This document shows, piece by piece, positions 25,310 through 33,996 of a stretch of DNA of 64,000 nt (the first letter of the stretch is position 1; each line of letters begins with the position of its first letter). The position numbers and the translations under genes are program-made. The notes below the pieces were generated by a model. It was not told the origin of the DNA. It worked only from the letters and a program-made list of their open reading frames with translations, and ran no database searches. This DNA comes from Umezawaea sp049997955 (lineage in GTDB: Bacteria; Actinomycetota; Actinomycetes; Mycobacteriales; Pseudonocardiaceae). The DNA lies in contig JAEBDY010000017.1 of assembly GCA_049997955.1 (NCBI GenBank), positions 62,001 through 126,000 on the forward strand, given 5' to 3'.

Positions 25310-26116
25310 CTAGCGGCCTGCTCGCGGGCAGGTGTCGCAGGCCGTGGCGCCGGGCAGCACGTAGGTGAAGCAGCAGCTCTCGCGCCTGCGGGTCCACTCG
25401 CCATCCGTGAACCGCAGCGTGGAGGCCGAGGTGAACGGCTCGATCCGCTCCGGCAGGAGCATGGCGGCGTCGGACACGCCGGTGGCCTCGTCCCCGCACA
25501 TCCGGCCCGCCAGCCAGACGCCCTTGTCCAGGGCGTCGGTGGCCGCGGCCCAGAGCATCCGCCTGCCCAGCCGCACCGTGGGCGCGTAGGCGGCCACGAA
25601 CGCGGCGGCGTGCGCCGCGTAGCGGGCCCTCAGCACCGCGGCCAGCGCGGCCTCGTCGGCCACCACGGTCGCCGCCGGGTGGTTGCCCGCCGGGTCGTCC
25701 GGCAGGCAGGCGAAGTCGTCGGAGAGCAGGGCCACCCCGGCCACGTGCGGGCGGTCGTCGTCGGCGATCCGGAAGGCCAGGTCGGCCGGGCGCAGCGACG
25801 GCACTCGCCGGGCGCTGTGGAACAGCAGGCCCGCCAGACCGCCGGCCACGCCCAGGTACCAGCCCATGACGTAGCCGGCCGTGGCGCGGTCGGAGGACTC
25901 GCCGTACTCGTCCACCAGCCACGCGCCGAGGGTCTTGCGCCACCGGGTGAGGAGCTGGGGGTCGTCGAGCACCTCGGAGCACAGGAGCCAGTCGCCGCGC
26001 TCCTCCGGCAGGCCGAAGCGGACCTCGACGTCATCACTTCGGGTGGAGACCCGCGCGATGGACTCGGCAACGGGCGTGGACGCGTGTCGCGTCCGCACGT
26101 TCGCCGGTATCGTCAT
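25310..26116 (-). CDS. (2Fe-2S)-binding siderophore-iron reductase, FhuF-like
   Basis: The 268-residue product ends with the FhuF-type cluster motif, a Cys-Cys pair about ten residues before a Cys-x2-Cys (RESCCFTYVLPGATACDTC). Such proteins reduce ferric siderophores in the cytoplasm to release ferrous iron. The rest matches the FhuF-like ferric reductase fold. It is divergent in logic from, and convergent in direction with, the FecCD importer, and has its own iron box upstream, so the two units form one iron-uptake regulon. Confidence 0.85.
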   Translation of the reverse strand: MTIPANVRTRHASTPVAESIARVSTRSDDVEVRFGLPEERGDWLLCSEVLDDPQLLTRWRKTLGAWLVDEYGESSDRATAGYVMGWYLGVAGGLAGLLFHSARRVPSLRPADLAFRIADDDRPHVAGVALLSDDFACLPDDPAGNHPAATVVADEAALAAVLRARYAAHAAAFVAAYAPTVRLGRRMLWAAATDALDKGVWLAGRMCGDEATGVSDAAMLLPERIEPFTSASTLRFTDGEWTRRRESCCFTYVLPGATACDTCPRAGR

Positions 26117-26145
26117 CGGTACGGCCCTCGCAGTTCGGCAGTGGC

Positions 26146-26164
26146 TGAGGTTTGCCTAACCTTA
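26146..26164 (-). promoter_or_regulatory. IdeR/DmdR-type iron box before the FhuF-like gene
   Basis: TGAGGTTTGCCTAACCTTA fits the DtxR-family consensus at 16 of 19 positions and lies 29 bp upstream of the reductase start codon. With the box at 22306 it brackets the uptake locus. Confidence 0.75.
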
Positions 26165-26232
26165 CCTAGATCACCCTCGGTTGCGCCTTCCGAGTGACCC
26201 CAGTCACGGACGACTCCACCGAACGGGTGTCT

Positions 26233-26246
26233 GTTCGCGCTCAGCG
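26233..26246 (+). promoter_or_regulatory. Candidate ClgR binding site upstream of clpC
   Basis: GTTCGC-GCTCA-GCG fits the pattern GTTCGC-N5-GCG reported for the Streptomyces Clp regulator ClgR. It lies about 200 bp upstream of the clpC start, flanked by GTGTC and GACAC arms that add symmetry. Confidence 0.55.
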
Positions 26247-26444
26247 GACACGGGGGTTCCGGCGGAATCTGCCTGGCACGACGTGCGTTGTAGCTGGTGT
26301 CATGAATCCCCGAGGGCGGCGAGCTGCGCACGGGAACTGAGAGCGATGGCACCGCCGACTACAGTGGTCGGCACGGTGCCGCGCTCTCCACGGTCTGCCA
26401 GTGGTGAGCCCGAGGACCGCCGGCGCAGCAGTCAGGGAGTGCGA

Positions 26445-29003
26445 ATGTTCGAAAGGTTCACCGACCGCGCGAGGCGGGTGGTTGTCCTGGCCCAAGAAGA
26501 GGCCAGGATGCTCAACCACAACTACATCGGCACCGAGCACATCCTCCTGGGGTTGATCCACGAGGGTGAAGGTGTCGCCGCCAAGGCGCTGGAGTCGTTG
26601 GGGATCGCCCTCGAAGGTGTCCGCCAGCAGGTCGAGGAAATCATCGGCCAGGGCCAGCAGGCCCCGAGCGGTCACATCCCCTTCACCCCACGAGCGAAAA
26701 AAGTCCTCGAGCTGTCCCTGCGCGAAGCGCTGCAGCTCGGCCACAACTACATCGGCACCGAGCACATCCTGCTCGGCCTGATCCGCGAGGGTGAAGGCGT
26801 CGCGGCGCAGGTCCTGGTCAAGCTGGGAGCCGACCTCAACCGGGTCCGCCAGCAGGTGCTCCAGCTCCTGTCCGGCTACTCCGGTGGCAAGGAGCCGACC
26901 GAGACCAGCGGCCGCGGCGAGGGCACTCCCTCGTCCTCCCTGGTGCTCGACCAGTTCGGGCGCAACCTCACCGCCAGCGCGCGCGAGGGCAAGCTCGACC
27001 CGGTCATCGGTCGCGCCAAGGAGATCGAGCGGGTCATGCAGGTGCTGTCCCGCCGCACCAAGAACAACCCGGTGCTCATCGGCGAGCCCGGCGTCGGCAA
27101 GACCGCCGTCGTCGAGGGCCTGGCGCAGATGGTCGTCAAGGGCGAGGTGCCCGAGACGCTCAAGGACAAGCAGCTCTACACGCTTGACCTGGGCTCCCTG
27201 GTCGCGGGCTCCCGCTACCGCGGTGACTTCGAGGAGCGCCTGAAGAAGGTGCTCAAGGAGATCCGCACGCGCGGCGACATCATCCTGTTCATCGACGAGA
27301 TCCACACCCTCGTGGGTGCGGGTGCCGCCGAGGGCGCGATCGACGCCGCCAGCATCCTCAAGCCGATGCTCGCCCGCGGTGAGCTCCAGACCATCGGCGC
27401 GACCACGCTCGACGAGTACCGCAAGTACGTCGAGAAGGACCCCGCCCTGGAGCGCCGGTTCCAGCCGATCCAGGTCGGCGAGCCGTCGCTGGAGCACACG
27501 ATCGAGATCCTCAAGGGTCTCCGCGACCGGTACGAGGCGCACCACCGCGTCTCGATCACCGACTCCGCGCTGGTCGCGGCCGCCACGCTGGCCGACCGGT
27601 ACATCAACGACCGGTTCCTGCCGGACAAGGCGATCGACCTCATCGACGAGGCGGGCGCGCGGATGCGCATCCGCCGGATGACCGCTCCGCCGGACCTGCG
27701 CGAGTTCGACGAGAAGATCGCCGACGTCCGCAGGGACAAGGAGTCGGCCATCGACGCGCAGGACTTCGAGCGCGCCGCGAAGCTGCGGGACGCGGAGAAG
27801 ACCCTGCTCGGGCAGAAGGCCGAGCGCGAGAAGCAGTGGAAGGACGGTGACCTCGACGTCGTCGCCGAGGTCGATGACGAGCAGATCGCCGAAGTGCTGG
27901 CGAACTGGACCGGCATCCCCGTCTTCAAGCTCACCGAGGAGGAGACCACCCGTCTGCTCCGCATGGAGGAAGAGCTCCACAAGCGGATCATCGGCCAGGT
28001 CGACGCCGTCAAGGCCGTCTCCAAGGCGATCCGCCGCACGCGTGCGGGTCTGAAGGACCCGAAGCGCCCGTCCGGCTCGTTCATCTTCGCCGGCCCGTCC
28101 GGTGTCGGTAAGACGGAGCTGTCCAAGGCGCTCGCGCAGTTCCTCTTCGGCGAGGAGGACGCGCTCATCCAGATCGACATGGGTGAGTTCCACGACCGGT
28201 ACACCGCGTCGCGGCTGTTCGGTGCCCCTCCCGGCTACGTCGGGTACGAGGAGGGCGGCCAGCTCACCGAGAAGGTGCGCCGCAAGCCGTTCTCCGTCGT
28301 GCTCTTCGACGAGATCGAGAAGGCGCACCAGGAGATCTACAACACGCTGCTCCAGGTGCTGGAGGACGGGCGTCTGACCGACGGTCAGGGCCGGACGGTG
28401 GACTTCAAGAACACCGTCATCATCTTCACGTCCAACCTGGGCACGTCGGACATCTCCAAGGCCGTGGGTCTCGGCTTCACCACCGGCCAGGACGGCGCGT
28501 CGAACTACGAGCGCATGAAGAACAAGGTCAACGACGAGCTGAAGAAGCACTTCAGGCCGGAGTTCCTCAACCGCATCGACGACATCATCGTCTTCCACCA
28601 GCTCACGCAGGACCAGATCATCGAGATGGTGGACTTGATGATCAACCGCGTCGAGACGCAGTTGAAGAACAAGGACATGGCGATCGAGCTCACGGACAGG
28701 GCCAAGAAGCTCCTGGCCACCCGTGGCTTCGACCCCGTGCTCGGCGCTCGCCCGCTGCGTCGCACGATCCAGCGCGAGATCGAGGACGCGCTGTCGGAGA
28801 AGATCCTGTTCGGCGAGCTCACGGCCGGCCAGATCGTCCTCACCGACGTCGAGGGCTGGGACGGCGAAGGCACCCCGGACGACAAGGCGCACTTCGTCTT
28901 CCGCGGCGAGCCCAAGCCGAACCGCGTGCCCGATTCCCCGCCGGTCGAGCTGTCCGCTTCCGCGGGCGGCGAGACCGTCGGCGATGAGGCAGTCGGCGAG
29001 TAG
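26445..29003 (+). CDS. clpC: ClpC AAA+ unfoldase of the Clp protease
   Basis: ClpC feeds unfolded proteins to ClpP and is essential in actinobacteria. The 852-residue product has the N-terminal repeat domain (two NYIGTEHILLGL copies near residues 26 and 101), a first AAA module with GEPGVGKT, a UVR motif (QDFERAAKLRDAEKTL), and a second AAA module with GPSGVGKT and a VLFDEIEKAH Walker B. ATG 26445 gives the canonical MFERFTDRARRVV start; a GTG two codons upstream is also possible. AGGGAG precedes it. The 328-bp upstream spacer contains an iron box and a ClgR-like site. Confidence 0.97.
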   Translation: MFERFTDRARRVVVLAQEEARMLNHNYIGTEHILLGLIHEGEGVAAKALESLGIALEGVRQQVEEIIGQGQQAPSGHIPFTPRAKKVLELSLREALQLGHNYIGTEHILLGLIREGEGVAAQVLVKLGADLNRVRQQVLQLLSGYSGGKEPTETSGRGEGTPSSSLVLDQFGRNLTASAREGKLDPVIGRAKEIERVMQVLSRRTKNNPVLIGEPGVGKTAVVEGLAQMVVKGEVPETLKDKQLYTLDLGSLVAGSRYRGDFEERLKKVLKEIRTRGDIILFIDEIHTLVGAGAAEGAIDAASILKPMLARGELQTIGATTLDEYRKYVEKDPALERRFQPIQVGEPSLEHTIEILKGLRDRYEAHHRVSITDSALVAAATLADRYINDRFLPDKAIDLIDEAGARMRIRRMTAPPDLREFDEKIADVRRDKESAIDAQDFERAAKLRDAEKTLLGQKAEREKQWKDGDLDVVAEVDDEQIAEVLANWTGIPVFKLTEEETTRLLRMEEELHKRIIGQVDAVKAVSKAIRRTRAGLKDPKRPSGSFIFAGPSGVGKTELSKALAQFLFGEEDALIQIDMGEFHDRYTASRLFGAPPGYVGYEEGGQLTEKVRRKPFSVVLFDEIEKAHQEIYNTLLQVLEDGRLTDGQGRTVDFKNTVIIFTSNLGTSDISKAVGLGFTTGQDGASNYERMKNKVNDELKKHFRPEFLNRIDDIIVFHQLTQDQIIEMVDLMINRVETQLKNKDMAIELTDRAKKLLATRGFDPVLGARPLRRTIQREIEDALSEKILFGELTAGQIVLTDVEGWDGEGTPDDKAHFVFRGEPKPNRVPDSPPVELSASAGGETVGDEAVGE

Positions 29004-29021
29004 GCACGACCAGCACCACCT

Positions 29022-29055
29022 CGAAGCGCCCCCAGCCACGGCTGGGGGCGCTTCG
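29022..29055 (+). terminator. Terminator hairpin after clpC
   Basis: A 15-bp perfect stem (CGAAGCGCCCCCAGC, complement at 29041-29055) with a 4-nt loop lies 18 bp after the clpC stop. Confidence 0.85.
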
Positions 29056-29085
29056 TGCTTCCGGCCGTTTCCAGGAGAGGGAATA

Positions 29086-29099
29086 TGCGTGCGCACGCA
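29086..29099. promoter_or_regulatory. 14-bp perfect palindrome before the SDR gene
   Basis: TGCGTGCGCACGCA is exactly self-complementary and lies 40 bp upstream of the SDR ATG, over the region where an upstream in-frame ATG (29085) also occurs. It could be an operator for the neighbouring MarR protein. Confidence 0.4.
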
Positions 29100-29138
29100 G
29101 ATGTTTTCCGGAGGAGGACGACAACGGGAGGCAGTGCG

Positions 29139-29900
29139 ATGGGCAGCAGGTTCGAGGGCAAGGTCGTGATCGTCACGGGCGGCGGGTCGGGCATCGGCGC
29201 CGCCGCGGCGCGGAGGTTCGCCGCCGAAGGCGCGCAGGTCGTCGTGGTGGGGCGGACGAGGGCGACGCTGGACGTGGTCGCGAGGAGCTCCGGCACGATC
29301 GACACCAGGGTGGTCGACGTTTCCGACGAGGTCGCGGTGACAGGGCTGGTGGAGGACGTGGCGAGCACGTACGGGCGGCTCGACGTGCTGGTCAACAACG
29401 CGGGCGCGGCGGCGTTGGGCAACGCCGAGGAGACCACGACGGAACTGTGGCGGCACATCATGAGCACCGACCTGGACTCGGTGTTCTTCGCCTCGCGGGC
29501 CGCCGTGAAGCACCTCCGGGAGACGCGCGGGAACATCGTCAACGTCTCGTCGGTGGCGGGCATCGGCGGTGACTACTCCGCCGTCGCCTACAACGCCGCC
29601 AAGGGCGCGGTGTCGAACATGACCCGCGCGATGGCGCTCGACCACGGCCGGGACGGGATCCGGGTGAACGCGGTGTGCCCCAGCCTGACCGTGACCGCGA
29701 TGACGGACGCGTTCCGCGCCACGGCTGGGGTGTCCGAGGCGTTCGCCAGGGCTATCCCGATGGGGCGTGCGGCCGAGGCCGAGGAGGTCGGGGACGTGGT
29801 CGTGTTCCTGGCGAGCGAGGACGCCCGGTTCGTCACCGGGGTCAACCTGCCGGTCGACGGCGGGCTGACGGCGTCGGACGGGCAGCCGAGGCTGTTCTAG
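29139..29900 (+). CDS. Short-chain dehydrogenase/reductase
   Basis: A classical SDR of 253 residues: TGGGSGIG cofactor motif (about residues 12-19), NNAG, catalytic Ser in VNVSSVAG, and the Tyr-x3-Lys pair in AYNAAKG. The Arg after the first beta-strand (VVGRTR) suggests NADP preference. Substrate unknown. ATG 29139 fits the family N-terminus; an in-frame ATG at 29085 has a better ribosome site (AGGAGAGG) and would add 18 residues. Its TAG shares the sequence CTAG with the stop of the converging MarR gene. Confidence 0.9.
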   Translation: MGSRFEGKVVIVTGGGSGIGAAAARRFAAEGAQVVVVGRTRATLDVVARSSGTIDTRVVDVSDEVAVTGLVEDVASTYGRLDVLVNNAGAAALGNAEETTTELWRHIMSTDLDSVFFASRAAVKHLRETRGNIVNVSSVAGIGGDYSAVAYNAAKGAVSNMTRAMALDHGRDGIRVNAVCPSLTVTAMTDAFRATAGVSEAFARAIPMGRAAEAEEVGDVVVFLASEDARFVTGVNLPVDGGLTASDGQPRLF

Positions 29901-30340
29901 TCGACGATGGCCCGCAGCGCCCGCGTGAGCACCTCGTAGTCGGCCTCGTCGATGTGGTCGAGCACGTTGCGGCGAACGCTGTCGACCTGGTGCGGCCAGG
30001 CCGCCTCGATCCTGGCCAGGCCCGCGTCGGTGATCGTCAACTGGTAGCTGCGGGCGTCGTCGGCGTCCTGGTGGCGGGCCACCTCGCCGCGCCGCACGAG
30101 GCTGTCGGCCAGCCTGCTGACCCGGCTGGCCGACAGGCCGACGCGGGCCGCCAGCTCGTTGATCCGCAGCCCGTCCGGGCGGGCGTCGCCGAGGTTCGAC
30201 AGCGCCACGTACTCCGGCGCGGTGATGTTCGCCCTGCTCTGGAGTTCGACGTCGATCACGCGCGGCAGGACGTTCAGGATCCGGGCGAACGCGCGCCACA
30301 GGTCCTCTTCGGACGGGGTGAGCGCGCGCGGGGTGTCCAC
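29897..30340 (-). CDS. MarR family transcriptional regulator
   Basis: The 147-residue product has a winged HTH: LRINELAARVGLSASRVSRLADSL as helix-turn-helix and HQDADDARSYQLTIT as the wing. The convergent, stop-sharing arrangement with the SDR gene suggests they are linked, with the SDR as a plausible target. The start is GTG 30340. The divergent membrane EEP gene begins 91 bp away, so it is another possible target. Confidence 0.88.
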   Translation of the reverse strand: MDTPRALTPSEEDLWRAFARILNVLPRVIDVELQSRANITAPEYVALSNLGDARPDGLRINELAARVGLSASRVSRLADSLVRRGEVARHQDADDARSYQLTITDAGLARIEAAWPHQVDSVRRNVLDHIDEADYEVLTRALRAIVD

Positions 30341-30430
30341 CGGCCCAGTTTAGCCGCCGCCGCAGGCCGCTGACCTGCGCATCCGTCCAAGCGGCGACGG
30401 CAGAACGGGTTGCTCGGGCACACTGGTGCC

Positions 30431-31414
30431 GTGGTCGACACCGAAGTGCCCCGACGGCGACGGGTGGGTGGCGGCGCGCTCTCGGCGTTCATCGTCCTGC
30501 TGACCACCGGCTTCCTCGGACTGGCCGGGCTGCGGCTGCTCGGGATCGACGGCTCCCGCTACATGGTGGCCGCGACCGCGCTGACGCCGTACACGACCGC
30601 GGCCGGTGTGCTGCTGGGCTGCTTCGCCCTGCTGGTGCGGCGCTGGGCGGCGGGAACGGTGGTGCTGCTGGTGGCCGTCGTGCTCGTCGCGGCGGTGGCG
30701 CCCAGGGCGTTCCCCGACTCGCGGCCGAACGGGGTCGGCGTCGAGGTCGGCGTGATGTCGGTGAACCTGCTGTTCGGGCGGGCCGACGCGGTCGACGTCG
30801 TGGCCGCCGTGCGGGACAACCGGATCGACGTGCTGAGCCTCCAGGAACTCACGCCGGAAGCGGTGGTGGAGCTGGACCGGGCCGGGATCCGGGCGCTCCT
30901 GCCGCACCGGGTGTTCGAGGACGAGCCGGGCGCGCAGGGGTCCGGCATCGCCTCGCGCTATCCGTTGACCGCCAAGACCCTCACGCCGCCCGGCTCGATG
31001 CGGCAGCCCGGCGCGCTGGTCGACCTGCCGGGCGAGCAGGACATCGAGGTCATCGCGGTGCACCCGCTGCCGCCGGTCGTGGCGGCCGGACCGGAGGCGT
31101 GGCAGCGCGAGCTGGCCGGGCTGCCGAACCGGGACCTCAACGCGCCGCCGCGGGTCCTGGCGGGCGACTTCAACGCGACCCTCGACCACGTCGGCCTGCG
31201 CAGGCTGCTCTTGAACGGCTACGTGGACGCGGCCGACGAGGTCGGCGCCGGGCTGGAGCCGACGTGGCCGGCGGGCAGGTTCTGGCCGCCGCCGGTGACC
31301 ATCGACCACGTGCTGGTCGACAACCGCTGCCCGGTCGACACCTACCGCGTCCTCGCCATCGACGGCACCGACCACCGCGCGGTGGTCACGCGGTTCGTCG
31401 TGCCAGCTCCGTGA
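30431..31414 (+). CDS. Membrane-anchored endonuclease/exonuclease/phosphatase family protein
   Basis: Three N-terminal transmembrane helices (about residues 15-37, 45-70, 73-92) precede an EEP-fold catalytic domain outside or at the membrane. Visible EEP motifs are VMSVNLLFG, LSLQELT (metal-binding Glu), LAGDFNATLDH (Asp and Asn) and a C-terminal TIDHVLVDN followed by TDHRAV (catalytic His). Length 327 residues. Such actinobacterial proteins are annotated as possible phospholipid or nucleic acid phosphodiesterases; the substrate is not known. It overlaps the convergent sirtuin gene by 29 bp. Confidence 0.87.
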   Translation: MVDTEVPRRRRVGGGALSAFIVLLTTGFLGLAGLRLLGIDGSRYMVAATALTPYTTAAGVLLGCFALLVRRWAAGTVVLLVAVVLVAAVAPRAFPDSRPNGVGVEVGVMSVNLLFGRADAVDVVAAVRDNRIDVLSLQELTPEAVVELDRAGIRALLPHRVFEDEPGAQGSGIASRYPLTAKTLTPPGSMRQPGALVDLPGEQDIEVIAVHPLPPVVAAGPEAWQRELAGLPNRDLNAPPRVLAGDFNATLDHVGLRRLLLNGYVDAADEVGAGLEPTWPAGRFWPPPVTIDHVLVDNRCPVDTYRVLAIDGTDHRAVVTRFVVPAP

Positions 31415-32186
31415 GCGCCTCCGCGGCCCCCATCGGCAGCGACACACCCCGCCCGTGCCGCACCTCCGGCTCGCGCGGGTTGATCCGGATCAGCGCCCCG
31501 GTGGCCGCGCTGGCCAGCTCCGCCTGCCGCCGCACGGTGGGGATCGCGCTACCCGCGCCGATCTCCACGACCACGAGCGACCGGCCGCGCAGACCTCGGC
31601 GCCACGTCGTCAGCTCGTCCAACGCGGTCCGACTGCGGTCGCCGACCCAGTCGTGGTCGCCGAACATCAGGATGTTCGGCCGGGCCAGCCCACCGCAGTT
31701 GCGGCAGCGCGGCAGCGGTTCCAGCGCGCGCATGCTCGCGGACTCGACCACGACGGACAGGTCGTCGGCGGACCAGACGTCGTTCGAGCACGGCTCCACG
31801 CACTGCAGGTGGTGGATCGACCCGTGCACCTCGGCCACGTCGGCGAACCCGGCGCGCTGGAACTGCCCGTCCACATTGGACGTGAACACCCGCCGCTCAG
31901 CGCCCCACCCGCGCAGCGCGGCGAACCCCACGTGCGGCACGGTGTCGCGGTACAGGTGCATCCGGTGCCCGTAGAAACCCCAGGCCAGTGCCGGGTCCTC
32001 GACGAAGTGCACCGGGTCGGCCAACTCCACGAAGCTCAGGCCGAGCCGCTCGTACGGCGGGTACGCCTGCCAGAAGCCCTGGTCACCGCGAAAATCCGGC
32101 AGACCGGAGTCGACACCCATGCCCGCGCCCGCGCAGATGAGGACCGCGTCGGCACGGGCGAGCAGCTCGGCTGCCCGGTCAAGCAT
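31386..32186 (-). CDS. Sir2-type NAD-dependent protein deacylase
   Basis: The 266-residue sirtuin has the NAD motif CAGAGMGVDSGLPDFRG (about residues 18-34), FTSNVDGQ, the catalytic His in EVHGSIHHLQC and two Cys pairs (CVEPC and CRNC) for the structural zinc. It removes acyl groups from lysines using NAD. ATG 32186 lies within the 3' end of mhuD on the same strand (8-bp overlap), so it may be co-translated with the heme-degrading enzyme. Confidence 0.9.
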   Translation of the reverse strand: MLDRAAELLARADAVLICAGAGMGVDSGLPDFRGDQGFWQAYPPYERLGLSFVELADPVHFVEDPALAWGFYGHRMHLYRDTVPHVGFAALRGWGAERRVFTSNVDGQFQRAGFADVAEVHGSIHHLQCVEPCSNDVWSADDLSVVVESASMRALEPLPRCRNCGGLARPNILMFGDHDWVGDRSRTALDELTTWRRGLRGRSLVVVEIGAGSAIPTVRRQAELASAATGALIRINPREPEVRHGRGVSLPMGAAEALTELARRTA

Positions 32187-32493
32187 CCTTGGCGGGCGTC
32201 GAGCTGAGCACGACCTCGAACTCCAGCAGGTCGGCACCGCTGGCCACCGGCTTCGCGCGCTCACCGGCGTGGGCCTCGCGGGCGCCGCCGTTCTTCCAGT
32301 TCTCGAAGTCCCCGTCGGTCTCCCAGCGGGTGTAGACGAAGTACCGGTCGTCACCCTGGACCGGGCGGAGGAGCTCGAAGCCCAGGAAACCGGGGGACTG
32401 GTCCACCGTGCCCAGCCGCGCGGCGAACCGCTTCTCCAGCTCGGGGCCCGCGCCCTCGGGGACCTTGATCGCGTTGATCTTCACCACTGCCAT
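32179..32493 (-). CDS. mhuD: Heme-degrading monooxygenase MhuD
   Basis: A 104-residue ABM-fold protein that closely follows Mycobacterium MhuD (Rv3592): VVKINAI at the N-terminus, GAGPELEKRFA, SPGFLGF, LLRPV and ASGADLLEFEVVL. Key residues keep the same numbering: Asn7, Arg26, Trp66 and the heme-ligand His75. MhuD cleaves heme to mycobilin and free iron without releasing CO. Its place between a sirtuin and mutY also fits the mycobacterial locus. It links to the iron-uptake theme, although I see no iron box immediately upstream. Confidence 0.9.
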   Translation of the reverse strand: MAVVKINAIKVPEGAGPELEKRFAARLGTVDQSPGFLGFELLRPVQGDDRYFVYTRWETDGDFENWKNGGAREAHAGERAKPVASGADLLEFEVVLSSTPAKDA

Positions 32494-32503
32494 GGTTCCC
32501 AGC

Positions 32504-33979
32504 CTATCGGCGCAACGTGCCCGGCATCAGGTACTCGTCGGAGGGACGCTCGTCACCCCGGAACCAGGCCGCGAAGAACCCCTCCAGGTCCTGCCCGGAG
32601 ATCTTCTCCACGTGCTCCTCGAACTCCGGCCACGACGCGTTGCCGTCCTTGTGCTGGGCCGTCCACCCCTTCAGCACCTGGTCGAACGCCTGCTCGCCGA
32701 CCTGCCTGCGCAGCGCGTGCAACGCCAGGATGCCCTTGTCGTACACGCCGCGGAACTCGTTGCCGCGGCCCATGTCGTAGAGCTTGCGCCCCCAGAACGA
32801 GTCGTTGTCCTTGCGCTGCTCGACCTCGGAGCGGTAGCGGTCGTCGAGGTCCACGCCCTCCTTGGCCTCGGCCCACAGCCACTGCGAATAGCTCGCGAAG
32901 CACTCGTTCAGGCAGATGTCCGCCCAGTTCTCCAACGACACCGAGTCGCCGAACCACTGGTGCGCGTTCTCGTGCACCACGGTCTCCAGGTCGGCCCACC
33001 GCGCGTAGATCGGCCGCGTCTGCGTCTCCAGCGAGAACCCGATGTTGTCGGACAGGTAGATGCCGCCCGCCTCGTCGAACGGGTACGGCCCGAACTTCTC
33101 GCTCAGGAACGCCAGGATCTCCGGCAGCTTGCCCTGCTGCGCCTTCTTGTCCTCCGCGCCCGGCGCGTACGCGTTCACGACCTTCGTTCCGTCCGCCAGC
33201 TGCGACCGCTCGAACGTCCACCTGTCGATCGCCACGGTCGTCAGGTACGTCGCCATCGGCGTGTCCTCGGTCCAGTTGAACGTCGTCCAGCCGTCCGCGC
33301 TGGACGTGGCGTCCTCGCGGCCGTTGGAGATCACCGACCAGCCGTTCGGCACCCGTGCGGCGAGCTTGAACCGCGCCTTGTCCTTCGGGGTGTCGTTGGC
33401 CGGGAACCAGGCCGTCGCCGAGTGCGGCTCACCCGCGGCGAACGCCCCGCCGGACGCGGAGACCTGCCACCCGCTCGTGCCGAGCGCCTTGTCGTCGAAC
33501 GTCCGCGGCTCGCCGCCGTACGCCACGACCACGGTGAACGGCCGGTTCGCGGGCAGCGCCGCCGCGGGCGTGATCACCAGCTCGTGGTCGCCCTCCCTGG
33601 CGAACTCCGCCGCCCGGTCGCCGACCCGGACCTCGCTGACGTCGAGCCCGTGCAGGTCCAGGTTGAACCGGTCGAGTTCCCCGGTCGCCTTCGCGGTGAT
33701 CGTGGCCTTGCCGTCCAGCCGCTTCGTCGCCGGGTCGTAGCTGATCGCGATGTCGTACTGGTCCACGTCGTAACCCGTGTTGCCGTCCTGCGCGTAGTAC
33801 GGGTCGCCGGCGCCGTCGCCACCCGACCTCGACACCTCGGAAGCGGGCGGCGGCCCGGACTCCGACGACACGGCGGACCCGTCGGTCTTCGCCGGGATCC
33901 TGGCGACCACCACCCCGGCCACCACCAGCACGAGGACGACGATCAGCAGGTACGGGCGCGCCTTGGAGCTGATAGCCAT
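32504..33979 (-). CDS. M1 family metallopeptidase, membrane-anchored
   Basis: A 491-residue zinc aminopeptidase-type protein with a single N-terminal anchor (about residues 9-27) and a Ser/Gly-rich linker, so it acts outside the cell. The zinc site HENAHQWFG is followed 18 residues later by the third ligand in LNECFASY. The usual GAMEN exopeptidase motif is replaced by an IGFSLETQ segment, so substrate handling may differ from typical aminopeptidase N. It lies upstream of mhuD on the same strand with a 10-bp gap. Confidence 0.9.
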   Translation of the reverse strand: MAISSKARPYLLIVVLVLVVAGVVVARIPAKTDGSAVSSESGPPPASEVSRSGGDGAGDPYYAQDGNTGYDVDQYDIAISYDPATKRLDGKATITAKATGELDRFNLDLHGLDVSEVRVGDRAAEFAREGDHELVITPAAALPANRPFTVVVAYGGEPRTFDDKALGTSGWQVSASGGAFAAGEPHSATAWFPANDTPKDKARFKLAARVPNGWSVISNGREDATSSADGWTTFNWTEDTPMATYLTTVAIDRWTFERSQLADGTKVVNAYAPGAEDKKAQQGKLPEILAFLSEKFGPYPFDEAGGIYLSDNIGFSLETQTRPIYARWADLETVVHENAHQWFGDSVSLENWADICLNECFASYSQWLWAEAKEGVDLDDRYRSEVEQRKDNDSFWGRKLYDMGRGNEFRGVYDKGILALHALRRQVGEQAFDQVLKGWTAQHKDGNASWPEFEEHVEKISGQDLEGFFAAWFRGDERPSDEYLMPGTLRR

Positions 33980-33996
33980 GCCGCAATGATGCACGC

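Noticed and set aside
26241..30299. A 1352-codon open frame antisense to clpC
   Set aside because: It mirrors clpC on the opposite strand, has low-complexity Arg/Leu/Asp-rich sequence and no family features; long antisense frames are expected in high-GC DNA.
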